Source of the DNA: Cymbidium sinense | Taxonomy: Eukaryota; Streptophyta; Magnoliopsida; Asparagales; Orchidaceae | Reading direction: 5' to 3' | Length of the DNA stretch: 64,000 nt | Assembly (NCBI GenBank): GCA_021442155.1 | Contig: CM038222.1 | Location: 56,477,352 to 56,541,351 of the forward strand | Part shown: positions 1-11,046 of the stretch, piece by piece | Position numbering within the stretch: the first letter of the stretch is position 1 | How the letters are laid out: every line of letters begins with the position of its first letter | Position numbers and translations under genes: made by a program | Notes under the pieces: model-generated | Told to the model about the DNA's origin: nothing | The model's database searches: none | The model's input: the letters and a program-made list of their open reading frames with translations, nothing else

Positions 1-780
1 GATTGACGAACGGGGGCTCTTTTACTGCGGCCTTTTCTTACGGCTTGTTGAGTCTAACCTTTAGAACTCATCCATGTCTTAGACTTTAGGATGTAGAGGC
101 TGATATTTTTTTCTAACTTAATTGATTGAAATTTCTGAAATTTGGAATTCTTCTGACTTGATCTCCAACATTTGGCAAATATGGGAGATAAATTTTTGAC
201 ATTTGAGTTGTCTTTTCATGCATAGAAATAATTTTTTTTTGTTCCTGCAAGAACATGCAACTTAACAGTAACAATTATGGATATATTTAGGGATTTTGGC
301 ATAAAGCTCGTTGTTGACCTGAATAAGAATATATTTGAAGATCTCGTATTATACCACGATGTCAACTCGAATAAATATAACATAAACTAAAAATGCCACC
401 TGTCTTGCAAGAGAAATTATAAAGTACATTTAGAAGAATTTTCAAGATGAAAATACATAAATACATCAATATTTGAATTGATGTACTCTGAAGGGGATTT
501 TAACATACAATATTGATTTCATCTATATATAAAATTTAAAATGCACCTATGTGAAAATTTTCTGAAAAAAGTTCTTCATCTGGAGTATGTTTATTTAAGG
601 ATCTCGGCATGAAGCACGATGTCGACCCAAATATATATACTAAAAAATGTCTCCTATCTTGCAAGTGGATTTTTATTGTACCTCGAGAATGTAGTCATCA
701 AGTATAGTACTTTTTCTAGTATCGACCATTAATTGGCGGTATTGGTCTTTCACCCTTTAGGTCGATGAGTTGGTATGCCC
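1..780 (-). repeat. Flank or 3' LTR region of the gypsy remnant, with internal sub-repeats
   Basis: Non-coding sequence lying beyond the integrase end of the minus-strand gypsy element, where its 3' untranslated region and LTR would be expected. It contains a degenerate sub-repeat seen about three times (around 287-333, 335-425 and 595-680). The two better copies share a GATCTCG...CACGATGTC core, an AT-rich spacer, then a TCTTGCAAG block. I could not find LTR ends or a matching LTR at the other side of the element, so calling it LTR is inference. Confidence 0.35.
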
Positions 781-781
781 C

Positions 782-1018
782 TCATTGGTATACTTTTTTA
801 ATGATAAAAGGGTCTTCCCAATTAGGCTTAAATTTGCTACCAAATTTTTGATTATGAATAATTGGCCTTCTCAGCACCAGGACTAAATCCCCTTTTTGGA
901 ATGTTCGAGGCCGCACTATATGATCAAAAGCCCTGTATATCTTTGCTCGATAGACTTCCAAATTTTGATGAGCTTGCAATCTAACTTCATCAAGCGCGTC
1001 AAGTTCTTCCATTCTCAA
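782..1018 (-). pseudogene. Integrase C-terminal domain remnant (gypsy)
   Basis: A 78-codon open stretch ending in FKPNWEDPFIIKKVY. This corresponds to the conserved plant gypsy integrase tail (a W-E-G-P-Y/F-like motif, here W-E-D-P-F), preceded by a KGDLVLVLRR strand typical of the SH3-like DNA-binding module. It is the last part of the pol reading order and is separated from the integrase core by stops. Confidence 0.75.
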
Positions 1019-1287
1019 ACGGGCATTTTGATCTTCAGTTAGATTGTATTAGATTGCTACTCGAAGTGAAGGCAACTCAACTTCGAGCAGAAGAACTGCT
1101 TCAGTTCCAAATACCAATGAATAGGGAGTGGCTTTAGTTGGCATCTTGTAGGTAGTTCGATATACCCATAGTGCCTCTACTAGCTTGGTATGTCATTCTC
1201 TTTTATTTTTTGTGAGAATTTTCTTGAGCAGTTTGACTAATATCTTGTTTAAAGCCTCTGCCAAACCATTTGTTATTGAATTATATA

Positions 1288-1854
1288 TTAAAGAGTATCA
1301 CCAATCAATTTTGTGTCGATCGACGAATCTATATATTTTGCACTTTTAAAAGTTGTGTCATTATCAGAAATTATTCGGCGTGACACTCCAAATCTATATA
1401 CTATATTATGCGTGAAGAAGTTGATCACTTGGTCAGTAGTAACTTCTTTAAATGGAGTAGCTTCAACCCACTTAAAGAAATAGTCAGTCGTTGTTAGGAT
1501 GAAGCGATGTCCAGCTGACGACGGTGGATCAATTGGTCCAATTACATTTATACCCCAACATTTGAATGGCCAGGATGCTATTGTTGGGTGTAATGGATTC
1601 GGAGGTTGATGGATGAGATTCCCATGTACTTGACACTCATGACACTTCTTAGCATGATTAATACAGTCTCTCACCATATATGACCAATAATAGTCCATCC
1701 ATTTGATCTTTACTTCCATCTTGGACCGGCGATGTACACCAAAGTCATCTTCAACCATCACTTTGCTAGCTTCATCTACATCTGGGCATCGTTGCCATAT
1801 TTGTTCAAAGGATCTACGATATAAAGTATTGTTGATGAAAGCATAGCATAACAT
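1288..1854 (-). pseudogene. Integrase zinc finger and catalytic core remnant (gypsy)
   Basis: A 188-codon stretch. Near residues 63-73 there is CINHAKKCHEC, the CxxC half of the HHCC zinc finger. The catalytic core follows, with PFKCWGINVIGPI (usually W-G-x-D-x-x-G-P, so the first catalytic Asp is replaced by Asn) and then VSRRIISDNDTTFKS, carrying the second Asp. The Asn at the first catalytic position and the downstream frame breaks indicate an inactive copy. In an intact element this enzyme inserts the cDNA into the host chromosome. Confidence 0.85.
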
Positions 1855-2217
1855 TCTCTTTTCGATTTGAGCTATCAGTGATTTATTATTTGGTAATTTT
1901 CCTTCTTTAAAGTAGTTGATGAATGGTTGCCTCCAATCACGCGACTCTTATACCGTAAAGGCTTCACACTACTTTTTTGAGGTAATATCATTCTTATATC
2001 TTCTTGATACAACTTCTTGTTAATTTTGGAGAGTATGAGGAGCAACGTGAGTCGCATCCTGCTAGGTCAGATTTGATAACTCCTCTACCTGCGGGGATTG
2101 ATACTTTACTGGCTCTAAGACTCGTCGAGTAAATATACCGATCATGACATAATCACCATTCATACTTGTCATTTCCTTAGCTAATTTTGTTAAGTAGTCG
2201 GCTTTGCTATTCTCGGA

Positions 2218-2836
2218 TCAAGAGACTTGAGTTAGTGTGATATTTGGTATCTGCTTCATTAGCTTGAGAACTCGCTTGTGATAGAAAGCTAACTCAAGCT
2301 TGTTGATTCTATATATGTCAAGTACTTGATTTATAATAAGATGAGAATCACCAAAAATATGTAGGTTTTGAATGACTATGAAAATAGCTTTTTCAAGACC
2401 TGCCATTAATGCTTCATATTCATCTTCATTATTAGTTCTTGGCTCGATCAATCCATATGATCGTCTCATTATCCATCCTTCTGGTGTTATAAAGACGATG
2501 CTAATTTATGTTCTTGCTCTTGAGAAATTTAGATGTTATACTTGTTTGATCGATAAGGCTCCATCAAAGTACATTTCCCAAATTCATGATTTTTCTCTTT
2601 TATGAATGAGTATAATTTGCTCATCGAGAAAATCATCGTTAAGAGAAGAGTCCGTAGGGATAGGATGTGCAGCTAGAAAATCTGCTGAGACTTATCCCTT
2701 TACTGCTTTCTGCGGAACGTATATGATATCAAATTACAAAAGCAATACTGCCTATCTTGCCAAGCGATTTATCAACGTTGGTCTTGTCATCAAGTACTTG
2801 AGCGGATCAATCCTCGAGATGAGGGTAATCTTGTGA
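2218..2836 (-). pseudogene. Second (plant-type) RNase H remnant of the gypsy element
   Basis: The open part at 2469-2218 contains NNEDEYEALMAGLEKA and then LHIFGDSHLIINQV. These are the E and D motifs of the additional RNase H found between RNase H and integrase in Tat-group plant gypsy elements. The stretch up to about 2836 continues the linker in a broken frame. This extra domain is the main reason for the Tat assignment; a phylogeny of the RT would settle it. Confidence 0.7.
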
Positions 2837-3129
2837 GATAATATATAGTGACGAAGATTTTGGACTGCGAAGATCAATGCTAAGCTGCTTCTATCGAGTA
2901 TCTCATTTGCTCCAATCGACCTCCGATATAAAGGAGCATTCTCATTGCTTTCTTCATTGTGTTGTGCTAATAATGCTCCAAGAGACTCTTCTAATGCAGC
3001 TGTGTATAGTATAAGGGGCTTCCCAAGAATAGACGCTACGATGATTGGTGTATTTAACAAGTAGTTTTTAATGCTATTGAAGGCTTCCTGACACTCCTTG
3101 TCCGACTTGAACGGAGCATCCTTCTTCAT
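2752..3129 (-). pseudogene. RT connection and RNase H remnant (gypsy)
   Basis: A 125-codon stretch starting with KSDKECQEAFNSIKNYL, the usual RT thumb/connection motif of plant gypsy elements. It continues through LILYTAALEESLGALLAQ (RNase H strand 1, with the catalytic Asp of the usual Y-x-D replaced by Thr) to LALIFAVQNLRHYILSH. The lost Asp suggests inactivity. Confidence 0.8.
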
Positions 3130-3192
3130 TAATCTTGCAAATGATTGATAGTGTCCTGATATATTTGATATGAATCTATGGATAAATGTGAG

Positions 3193-3654
3193 TTATCCTT
3201 GTAAAGAACGAAGCTGATGCAAACTTTTCGGTGGAGGCATCTCCATAATTGCATTGATTTTAGCAGGATCTATTTCAATACCTCTGTGATTTCCAGAGGA
3301 TACCCTGAATGCACATTTTAGAGGATTCATCTTGGGATCATATTTTCTTATTCTCTCAAGTATAATTCTCAAGTCTTCGAAGTGGTTTTCACGGTTTAAG
3401 CTCTTCACTATCAAATCATCGACAAAACATTCCACCTTCTGATGAATCAACTCATCAAAAATACGTGGCATGACTCTTTGGTATATAGCTCCAGCATTTT
3501 TCAGGCCAAAAGGCATGATCGTGTAGCAATGTATGCCAATAGGTGTTCTAAATGATTTATGTTTTTCATATTCATGTACCATTTTGATTTGGTTATACCT
3601 TGATGATCCATCCATAAATGAGAACATGTCATAGTTGGAAGTGTTGTCCACCAA
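3193..3654 (-). pseudogene. Reverse transcriptase remnant (gypsy)
   Basis: A 153-codon stretch with FSFMDGSSRYNQIKM (the usual F-x-D-x-x-x-G-Y-x-Q-I motif), then TIMPFGLKNAGAIYQR and ECFVDDLIVKS. The last is the YVDD polymerase box in a C-F-V-D-D form. Residue order matches fingers and palm of Ty3/gypsy RT. It is cut off from RNase H by a stop near 3192. Confidence 0.88.
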
Positions 3655-4403
3655 TAGTTCTGATATTGGAAGCGGAAAGCCATCTTTTGGGCACGCCTTA
3701 TTTAAGTCTCGAAAGTCAATGCGAAGATGGATTTGGTCATTCTTGTTCCTAACTGGGACAATATTGGCTATTCAATATGCATACTTCTCCTCCCAGATGA
3801 AACCTGCTTCGATCTGCTTTTTAGTTTATGCAATTACCTGTTCTTCAATCTCTAATTTCAATTGCCTAGGAGCATACTTAACGGGCATTGCATCTAGTTT
3901 ACTAGCTAGTTTATGAACTGCTACATCAGGGGATAAGCCTAACATTTCAGAATATTTCTAGGCAAAGCAATCCCTGGATTCATAAAGAGCATTTTTAGCT
4001 TTTTAACTTTCTCATCAGGCAGAAGGGCACTGACAAAAGTTGGACGGGGATCATCCTCAACTCCTAGGTTGACTTTTTTAAGGTTATCCATTGTAGCTAT
4101 TTGTCCACCATCTTCAAGTTCTTCATGTGCGAGCTTGGTTTCTATTTTTTCATCATTTTTAAGAAGAATTTCATGGGAATCATCTTCTTCATCACTATGA
4201 GTCTCGATCTCAGCTTCTATTATATTATAACATGCTCTATTTTGATGAGATTTATGGATGAACCCAAAACTTTTAGTGATAAACTTATTTCTTCTTCATG
4301 ATGCTTAAGGACTTCTTTGGCTCCACATCTTGTTAAAGATTTGGGTTCTATATTTACTAGTTCCAATATGAATTTCAAGCTTATGCATCATTCTTTGCAA
4401 TTT

Positions 4404-4916
4404 TTATGGATAATATATTGATATTCTTGTCTGCACTATCTCATCATAATTTTCATGTTGAGTAGGCTGATCAAAGTTTTGAGGGTGAGACTCTTCAGAT
4501 TTGTAAAATAGAGTTCCTGTTTTGTCACTCTCACTCAATGGCGGCACATAGAATGTTATCAATTCTTCAACGTTATGAACCTCTAGTGGACTGATATCTT
4601 TGAAGCACTGCTGGGGGATGGATATAATTTTGAGTGAGTCATCTAACTCTGCCAAGTGAGCTATCCTCCTTGATGCAGCCATATGAACTTTATTTTCATA
4701 AGTAGATTCAAAATCATAGTCTAAATCAGAATCACTTATTTCATACTCTGATTTTTTTGAGAGCTTATAAGTTCCCTTAGGTTTGACAGGAATATCTTCT
4801 CCTTCTGTGTCACTTCCTAGATGAGAAACTATTTTTCTTGATTTAGGTGTAGAATCAAGTTCTTTAGGGAAAGTTGGCATTGCCTTCTTTCTTCCTCCTT
4901 GCTTCTGCTCTTTCAC
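4404..4916 (-). pseudogene. Charged linker between gag and pol of the gypsy remnant
   Basis: A 170-codon open stretch rich in Lys, Glu, Ser and Asp (for example KKSEYEISDSDLDYDFEST). It lies between the protease and RT pieces and has no recognised domain. Position and composition fit the variable spacer of large Tat-like polyproteins. It may be decayed and open only by chance. Confidence 0.4.
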
Positions 4917-5179
4917 TTTATGAAATTACTTTTTAGTTCCTGAAGTGGATGTTATCGCTTCAAGAGGCTTTGTTGGCTTAGACTCTTTGAGGATGAAGTA
5001 CTTTGCATCTTCTTAGATCTTTGCTTCATTGACGGAGAATGGTTGTAGGTTACCAGAAATTCTGAATTCTTCTTCTTCTTTTAGATATTTCATACACTGA
5101 TGCATTGTTGATGAGACTATGCCATACTCATGCAGCCACGGTCAGCCCAAGAGAGATCTAAATGATGTATCAGCATCGA

Positions 5180-5506
5180 TTACATGAAACATGGCTTCTG
5201 TATATAAATCCCTGAACTTGAGTGGGAGAATAAAAGAATCCAGAGTTTTCTGCCCTTTTCATTGAAGCCAAGAACCATCAACTTATCTCTCCCAAGATGT
5301 TGGATATCAAGTGATAATCCTTTTAATACCTTTAGACTCATAAGATTGATAGAAGAACCTGGATCAATCAATATTCGGCTGATCGAGATGTCATCACTCT
5401 CTGCAGTAACATATAGTGGACGGTTGTGATCTGCCATTCCCAACCTAAGATCTTCTTCAGAAAACGTGATTACTGAGAGATATTGAGTTTGCAATGCTTC
5501 AGTCAT
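5180..5506 (-). pseudogene. Retropepsin-like aspartic protease remnant (gypsy)
   Basis: A 108-codon stretch containing ISRILIDPGSSINLMSL. This matches the plant gypsy protease active-site loop (hydrophobic-D-x-G-S/A-S), here with DPGSS. It is followed by LMVLGFNEKGRKL. In an intact element it would process the polyprotein. It lies between gag and RT as expected. Confidence 0.75.
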
Positions 5507-6504
5507 GTATTTTTCAGTAAATTAAGCTTCATAACTCTCCGAATCTTTGAGAGCCTGTATCAAAGTTTCTTGGAGGTCTTTTGACATGAGAGCCTCGTAC
5601 AAGCTCAGTTGTGCAGGGATCTTTCTCAGGTATGATAGAATATTATAACTTATTTTTTCACCTAATCTAGGCTTTATCCTAGGATTTTTGAGAATTATAT
5701 CCTCATTGACTTCAATTTATTTATCTTTATCTTTATGAAGGTGGTAAGACTTTACCAACTTCTCAACTGAACTTGAATCACCTTATCTTGCTCAGATTCT
5801 TTTGAAGAGGTAGTTTCTTCAAATTTCCTTCTTATTATGAAATATTGGCCAAAAGGGCTAGACTCATTTTTCAATGTTATACGTTTCATACGTGATGATA
5901 TCGATGAGTCTGACTCTTCTCCATCGGGAAATCATAGATCTTAATATGAACTGTTATTGTCTTGTTGAGTCATTAAATAAAATTCAGATGTTAGCTTCTC
6001 AGGCTTTTCTTGCTTTCTTGATAAAAATTTTGATGGGTTGGTCAAGTCTGTCTGACTTCCCTTATCATTTTGAAGTAACTGATGATGAAGAACATCTGAC
6101 ATCATGCAGATAATTTGGCATATCTCTATTGGATAAGATTCACCATTATCTTCTTCATTTGATTCAGCAATGCGAAGTTTAGGCATGAAGTCTGCAAGCC
6201 TAAATGATTGTACTGCCGACTGGTAATACTCCTCTAGATTGTTAATGATCTTTTGAGTTGTAGTTCTCTTCTTGATCTTCCTTTTGTTAGCCAACTTCAT
6301 TGATTTATGAGGCGTGCATTTAGTAAACTGCTTCTCATGCTATGACGAAGTAGCCTTATGAGACTATTGCTGAGAAACCCAAATACTTGGTTTAGACATC
6401 TTTCTTAAGTCCAATATAGGTTCAAGTGGTGATTTCCACTTAACATTAAGGACGTGTTTTAGTTACTTTAATATTTTTACGGTCTTTATAGAGACTACTA
6501 TTAG

Positions 6505-7403
6505 TCATTCTTCAGTCTGAACTGATTTTTCTTTCTTTTTGTCTTTGCTGGATGATACGGAAGAGGACGTAATCATTCTTGTAAACTCTCTTTTTGGGTT
6601 GACTGGAACATTATCGGATTGTGTAAATTCACCCCGTCGATACTTCCTTTCTAGCCAATCTTTGAAGACATAACAATCTTCAATAGGGTGACTGATCATT
6701 CGATGATAGGGATAGTAATTTAGATTACTGACTTGATCAGCTTTTTTAGGCCTTTTAATTTCTGGTAATTGTAGACCGGCTTTGACTGCTTGTCAAAATA
6801 TTTTGGCCACACTGTCTCTTCTAAAGGAATATTTTTTGTTCATCTTTTCTTTAAGAGATGGTCGCATTCGCTCATCATCTCTTGTTAGTTATTTTGGACG
6901 CTCCCCACCACTTAAAAAAATTTGAGGTTTGTCATTGCCTCCTAATACCAATTTTAGCTGTGGATTAGAATAGACAGGCTTCTTTCCCTTATCATCATTA
7001 TACATTGGTTATTTTCCTTTATCCACATTATATATCACCAACTTTTCACCATTTGAGCTATAGAAAGTACATGAATTTCATTTCTTCTTGAGTCCGAAGG
7101 TTTGTTTCTCTTTGCTTTATCTGCATAGACTTCAGACTTAGGGCGATTCAATTTTTTAAATTTAGCCACCCTATCGAGCAAGTCCCGAAATATTGCAATC
7201 GACGTCATGCATAAAAATGGTGCCATTTTATCATCCATGTTGTCCATTAGCAATTGGATTGCATGTTCTTCTTCCAATTGTTGCTTGCACTTCATATTTA
7301 GGTTGCGCCAACGACTTATAAATTTTGTTAATGACTCGTCTTTCTTCTTTTCAGTAAGGCAAAGCCAGCGATTGTGATTTTCTCGGTTGCACTGGCTGCG
7401 CAA
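6505..7403 (-). pseudogene. Gag remnant (gypsy)
   Basis: The piece at 7403-7035 has ESLTKFISRWRNLNMKC, typical of the plant retrotransposon gag capsid domain (S-L-x-x-F-x-x-R-W-x-x-L). A second piece at 6699-6505 contains MISHPIEDCYVFKDWLERK, resembling the downstream Cys/His segment. The N-terminal part of gag, expected above 7403, is not recognisable, so the element is truncated or too decayed there. Confidence 0.75.
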
Positions 7404-7430
7404 ATTTTAAGTGCTTGGACATAGAGATTT

Positions 7431-8637
7431 CAAGTACAAATTTTAATGTCTGAAAAAGCTGCACAGGCTAAATCGGAATAAAAATAAAAATATAAAATCA
7501 ATCTCATAATTCAAACATAAAATTACCTAAAAAAACTATACACTCGCATGAGCCCCGACACGACGTTGAATGCTGCACGGGTTATTTCCCAGTTTAGTCT
7601 TAGGATTAGGTCTGAGTTAATAAAACCTAAAAACCTATAATAAGAGTTTCAAATCAGTGAAATATTTGTGAAATTGATTACTGTCGGTGTGATAGATCTA
7701 ATCTCGTTATAAATAGAGTTGGCAGGATCTAAAATCTTAAATATATTTTAATCAAATCAAATCAAGTAGCAAACGCTTAAATTCATTAAAAGTTTAAAAC
7801 AAACTCAATCTATCCCTTACATATAATTTATGGGGTGACAAATTAAGAAAACTCAAGAGCCAATGTCAAATCAAGTGTTACATGTTCACTCTCAATCAAG
7901 CTCATGCCGATGGGGCGTGACACGTGTCCTCGGCTGACTTGTTAATAGCCATAAATGAAGCGATTCGAAGTCATCGATTGAGTGGTTTGGCCAGTCATAC
8001 TTTATTATATTACGATCACGATCGTAGCCCGTATGCTCTCTAATGGCTCTGCCCTTTGAGTTGTGAATCATATGATATACTTGATAGGAAAAATAGCCAT
8101 CTGTCAGCTAAGGTAGACTTAAGCCTATCTCCTTAGAAAAATACCACCCTAGGTCTACAAGGACTTCTTGGATGACGTAACCCATGTGTTGTTGATAAGG
8201 ATCCTTCCGGTCGGTTGGGTCATTACCTCCTCATTAGCGGTGACCAGCGGCGCCTAGAATGTGAAACCATGGGATCTAGATCGGACACGTCATCATTCCC
8301 CCAACCATCCGATTTAAGCTGAAATGATGAATTTCATAATTTAAATTTTGAAACTCCATATCTTTGGTATCTGATATGCATTAAGCGATCTAACGATTAA
8401 GCAAGTTCTCTCTCACTTATTGGGAGGGTAATTATAGGTCTTTGCTAGGTAACTTGGAACCAGATCTAAAGTCCTCACCAAAACGAGGGCAAATCTCTGG
8501 GTAGTGTCTTATCTACTATTCCATCTGCCTTCTAAAAATTACACCGACACATTCAAATCATTCAAATTCAATTCAATGTTGTCGAGAGGTTGGTGGCGTA
8601 TTTTTGGAGCCCACGAGTATCAATTGAACTCTATTAA
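7431..8637. other. Gene-free stretch, probable 5' leader or LTR of the gypsy remnant
   Basis: No open frame or RNA gene is apparent. By position this should be the 5' leader and LTR of the minus-strand gypsy element, but I found neither a primer-binding site nor a repeat shared with 1-780. It is moderately GC-rich around 7900-8290. Confidence 0.3.
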
Positions 8638-8895
8638 TTTATTTTAGGGAGATTTACATACATACCACACAATTCTTATATATTTACATACTAACACCTA
8701 AAGTTGGAAATTTAATTGTCTAACACTTTTCTATCCTTAAAAAGGTACATTTCACTCTTAAAAAGTGAATAAGTGATATTTTTGATGTGATATTGAAGAT
8801 TAGTGTGTTATATATGTAAAAAGTTGAAGTTTAGGTGTTAGATATGTAAATACATAAGAATTGTGTGGTATGTATGTAAATCTCCCTTTATTTTA
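8638..8895. mobile_element. Mutator-type MITE with 9-bp target-site duplication
   Basis: The element spans 8647-8886 (240 bp). The left end GGGAGATTTACATACATACC and the right end are near-perfect inverted repeats for about 55 bp. The flanking 9-mer TTTATTTTA occurs at 8638-8646 and again at 8887-8895. A 9-bp duplication with long inverted ends is the signature of Mutator-like non-autonomous elements. There is no coding capacity. Related copies lie at 59382-59569 and 63026-63280. Confidence 0.88.
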
Positions 8896-9202
8896 ATATT
8901 TATGTATTGTGTAAAATATTGTGCTTGACTAGATGCAATTTTATGATCCCAACATATTTATACATATTGATCTTATTTAACAAACTTTAATATGATATAA
9001 GAATTGTTTCTCACCTTATAAGTTTTTTTTAGGGTTGTTTGAGTTTTTCTTATGCTTATATTTTAAGTTTAAATTAATTTATTTTTCACTCAAAGTTTAA
9101 TATAATATTAAGGAAATATTTTTATATTAATATATATTTATTATGGAAAGAATGTTCTCCATGTATATAATATATCATTCACATCTCTTAAAATCTTCAC
9201 CT
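8896..9202. other. AT-rich spacer with no recognised feature
   Basis: Short AT-rich intergenic sequence between the MITE and the solo LTR. I see no open frame, RNA gene or repeat boundary. Confidence 0.4.
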
Positions 9203-9661
9203 TGTTGGAAACATATGAAGATAAAAATAAATTTATCTATCCGGGATCTCATGTCGAATCATCAAGAAGATTTAATCTGAAGCGTATATGAATCCATGGA
9301 AGAGCTAATGCGGGATTTTGGTCTTCCACTTCTAAATAGGTGTTCTTGAGAGAGAGAGAGAGAGAGACCATTCTTTTCACTCAAGATGGGATGTAAAGAA
9401 AAATGAGAACCGTCTCTTTAGAATGAGGACCATGATTCTATTTATACTTTAGTGCATTTCATTTTATTTCAGTCCATTATTAAAATAAAATAAAATGCCC
9501 GATCTCTATACATGATAATTTCATACAAATTAATAAGATGTCTGAAAAGCCTAAAATTAATTAATCTTTATTTGATCACAAAATTAATATGCTTAAAAAT
9601 AAGATAGCACATAATGTATAATTAAATTCATATGTGAGTCCACATTCAAAAATTTCCAACA
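9203..9661 (-). mobile_element. Solo LTR, copia-like, minus strand
   Basis: 459 bp beginning TGTTGGAAAC and ending TTTCCAACA, the TG...CA inverted ends common in plant copia LTRs. It is flanked by CACCT on the left and CACTT on the right, a 5-bp duplication with one mismatch. On the minus strand a TATAAATAG box lies near the middle, which gives the orientation. A (GA)n run sits at about 9350-9367. No internal retrotransposon sequence adjoins it, so it is a solo LTR. Confidence 0.7.
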
Positions 9662-10380
9662 CACTTTACTCAAGAAAACATATATAAGTACATAAGTCAT
9701 CTCATTGGACCTTTAATCATTCACATTATTAGAGTCACATTGAGGGGCAAAATCTTATATATTTGAGGGGTGGGTGCATTTACTTTTCCTGAATTTTATA
9801 ATTTCTCTAATAAAACTCGAGTAAAATAGTCATTTTCTCCTCCTGATCCCCCATCTTTAGAATTAATTTTATCATAATACACAAATTTGCCACTCTTGTA
9901 ATAGTAATTTTTGCTCAACATTAATTTTTTAGAGGGTCCCTTAAATTTTATAACTTTTTTAAGAGGTAGGTAGATTAATCATTTACCCCCCTCTCCTCCT
10001 CTATCTAAAAATTAATTTTGCTCTAATATATAAATTTACTCCTCCTAAAAAAATATCTATTTAATCCTTTATCACATTAATACTAATTTTTGCTTAACAC
10101 TGTATTTATATAACTCTTAGTTTTTTTTTCTCTTCTTCTCCTATTGTAGAATAGATATAAAATTGAACATCTTGTCACTTTGGTAGCTCTAATTAGAGCC
10201 TCTTAATGAATTATTGAAGTTTAGTGCCTTATTGCTTCATCCCACCTATTTATGAGTGGAGTTTGATGATCTCATGGAGTCCTAATAAGGTAGTATCTTC
10301 TAGAGCTATTTATTTTGCTTACTAAATGTTAAAAAATATTTAAATTTTATTTTATTTGGTCCAAATAGGGCCTTTATTCT
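9662..10380. other. AT-rich intergenic stretch
   Basis: No open frame, RNA gene or clear element was found. Two loosely similar segments about 130 bp apart (around 9795-9915 and 9950-10090) share CTCCT...TAATTTT blocks and may be an old duplication. Confidence 0.35.
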
Positions 10381-10671
10381 CTTCAATCCGAGGGGCCCGT
10401 CGAACAAAAATTCCATACCACCGTCCGATCCAATTCGGGCGGCTGGATCAGGCAGTCACATGTTCCGTCACAGCTTAAGGCTATAGTAACGGTTACATAA
10501 AATGCCGGCCATGCGCGGGCTCGTAGCGAAGCCCTCCCGCTTTCCATTTTGAAAAAACCCTTAGCATCTGCGCTCATTCCCGCCTCTATTCACCCTCCAA
10601 CCGCTCTCGTTAAAAAACCCTGTCTCCCTCCTTCAACTTTCATCGTCCCACTCTCTCTCTGCATCATTGGA
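10381..10671 (+). promoter_or_regulatory. CpG-rich promoter and 5' leader of the small gene
   Basis: Base composition shifts abruptly at about 10385 from AT-rich to CpG-rich. Visible elements are GGGGCCCG near 10391 (site-II/TCP-like GGGCCC), ACATAAAATG near 10494 as a weak TATA candidate, two AAACCCT telo-box-like motifs near 10554 and 10613, and a CT-rich run just before the start codon. Site-II plus telo-box pairs are known from promoters of growth-related plant genes. The functional role here is inferred. Confidence 0.45.
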
Positions 10672-11046
10672 ATGAGCCGGAGGATGAGGAGCCCGTGCAG
10701 GAGGGTGGCGGCGAGGACGGACGAGAGGCTGCAGCGGTTCCTGAAGCCGGGGGCACTTGCGCGGCTGCGGGATTCGAAGATCTGCGCCAGATCGCCAAGA
10801 TCGTTACAGATATCCGCTATACGACTCTCGCCGCCTGGGTCTCCGGCGCTTGCTGTGGGGACGACGCCGATCGAGGGGTTGGAGGGCGAGCAGATCCGAT
10901 TCTTCGCTAGTAGGATGTGTGCACCGCGGATTTTGCAACGGAAGAAGCTCGCTGCGGCCAAGTATGTTTTCTTTGCACCTCCTAGTCCAGATCCGTCGGA
11001 TTCCGTGTTGGATATGCTCGGTGTTGATCTTGTTGCTGCCCATTAA
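10672..11046 (+). CDS. Small basic plant protein of unknown function (124 aa), intronless
   Basis: Open frame from the ATG at 10672 to TAA at 11044-11046. A longer frame opens at 10549, but the CT-rich leader and the basic MSRRMRSPCRR start favour the second ATG. The N-terminal half is strongly basic, with LQRFLKPGALARLRDSKI at residues 20-37. A second compact block, RILQRKKLAAAKYVFF, lies at 86-101, then a Pro/Ser linker and the C-terminal LDMLGVDLVAAH. There is no signal peptide or membrane segment. The two conserved-looking blocks remind me of a small plant-specific uncharacterised family, but I cannot name it. The CpG-rich frame contrasts with the AT-rich surroundings, which supports a real gene. 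Antisense open frames in the same island are composition shadows. Confidence 0.7.
   Translation: MSRRMRSPCRRVAARTDERLQRFLKPGALARLRDSKICARSPRSLQISAIRLSPPGSPALAVGTTPIEGLEGEQIRFFASRMCAPRILQRKKLAAAKYVFFAPPSPDPSDSVLDMLGVDLVAAH

Larger units (their letters stand above)
782..7430 (-). mobile_element. Decayed Ty3/gypsy LTR retrotransposon, Tat-like, on the minus strand
   Basis: Read on the minus strand from high to low coordinate, pieces of one polyprotein appear in the canonical gypsy order: gag (7403-7035), zinc/linker region (to about 4400), aspartic protease (5506-5180), reverse transcriptase (3654-3193), RNase H (3129-2752), a second RNase H (about 2836-2218), integrase zinc finger and core (1854-1288) and integrase C-terminus (1018-782). 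Each piece is separated by stops or frameshifts, so nothing is expressible. RNase H before integrase defines Ty3/gypsy rather than copia. A second, plant-type RNase H with a NNEDEYEALMAGL motif is known from Tat-group elements, which is why I place it there. No LTR pair or target-site duplication could be delimited. Confidence 0.9.
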
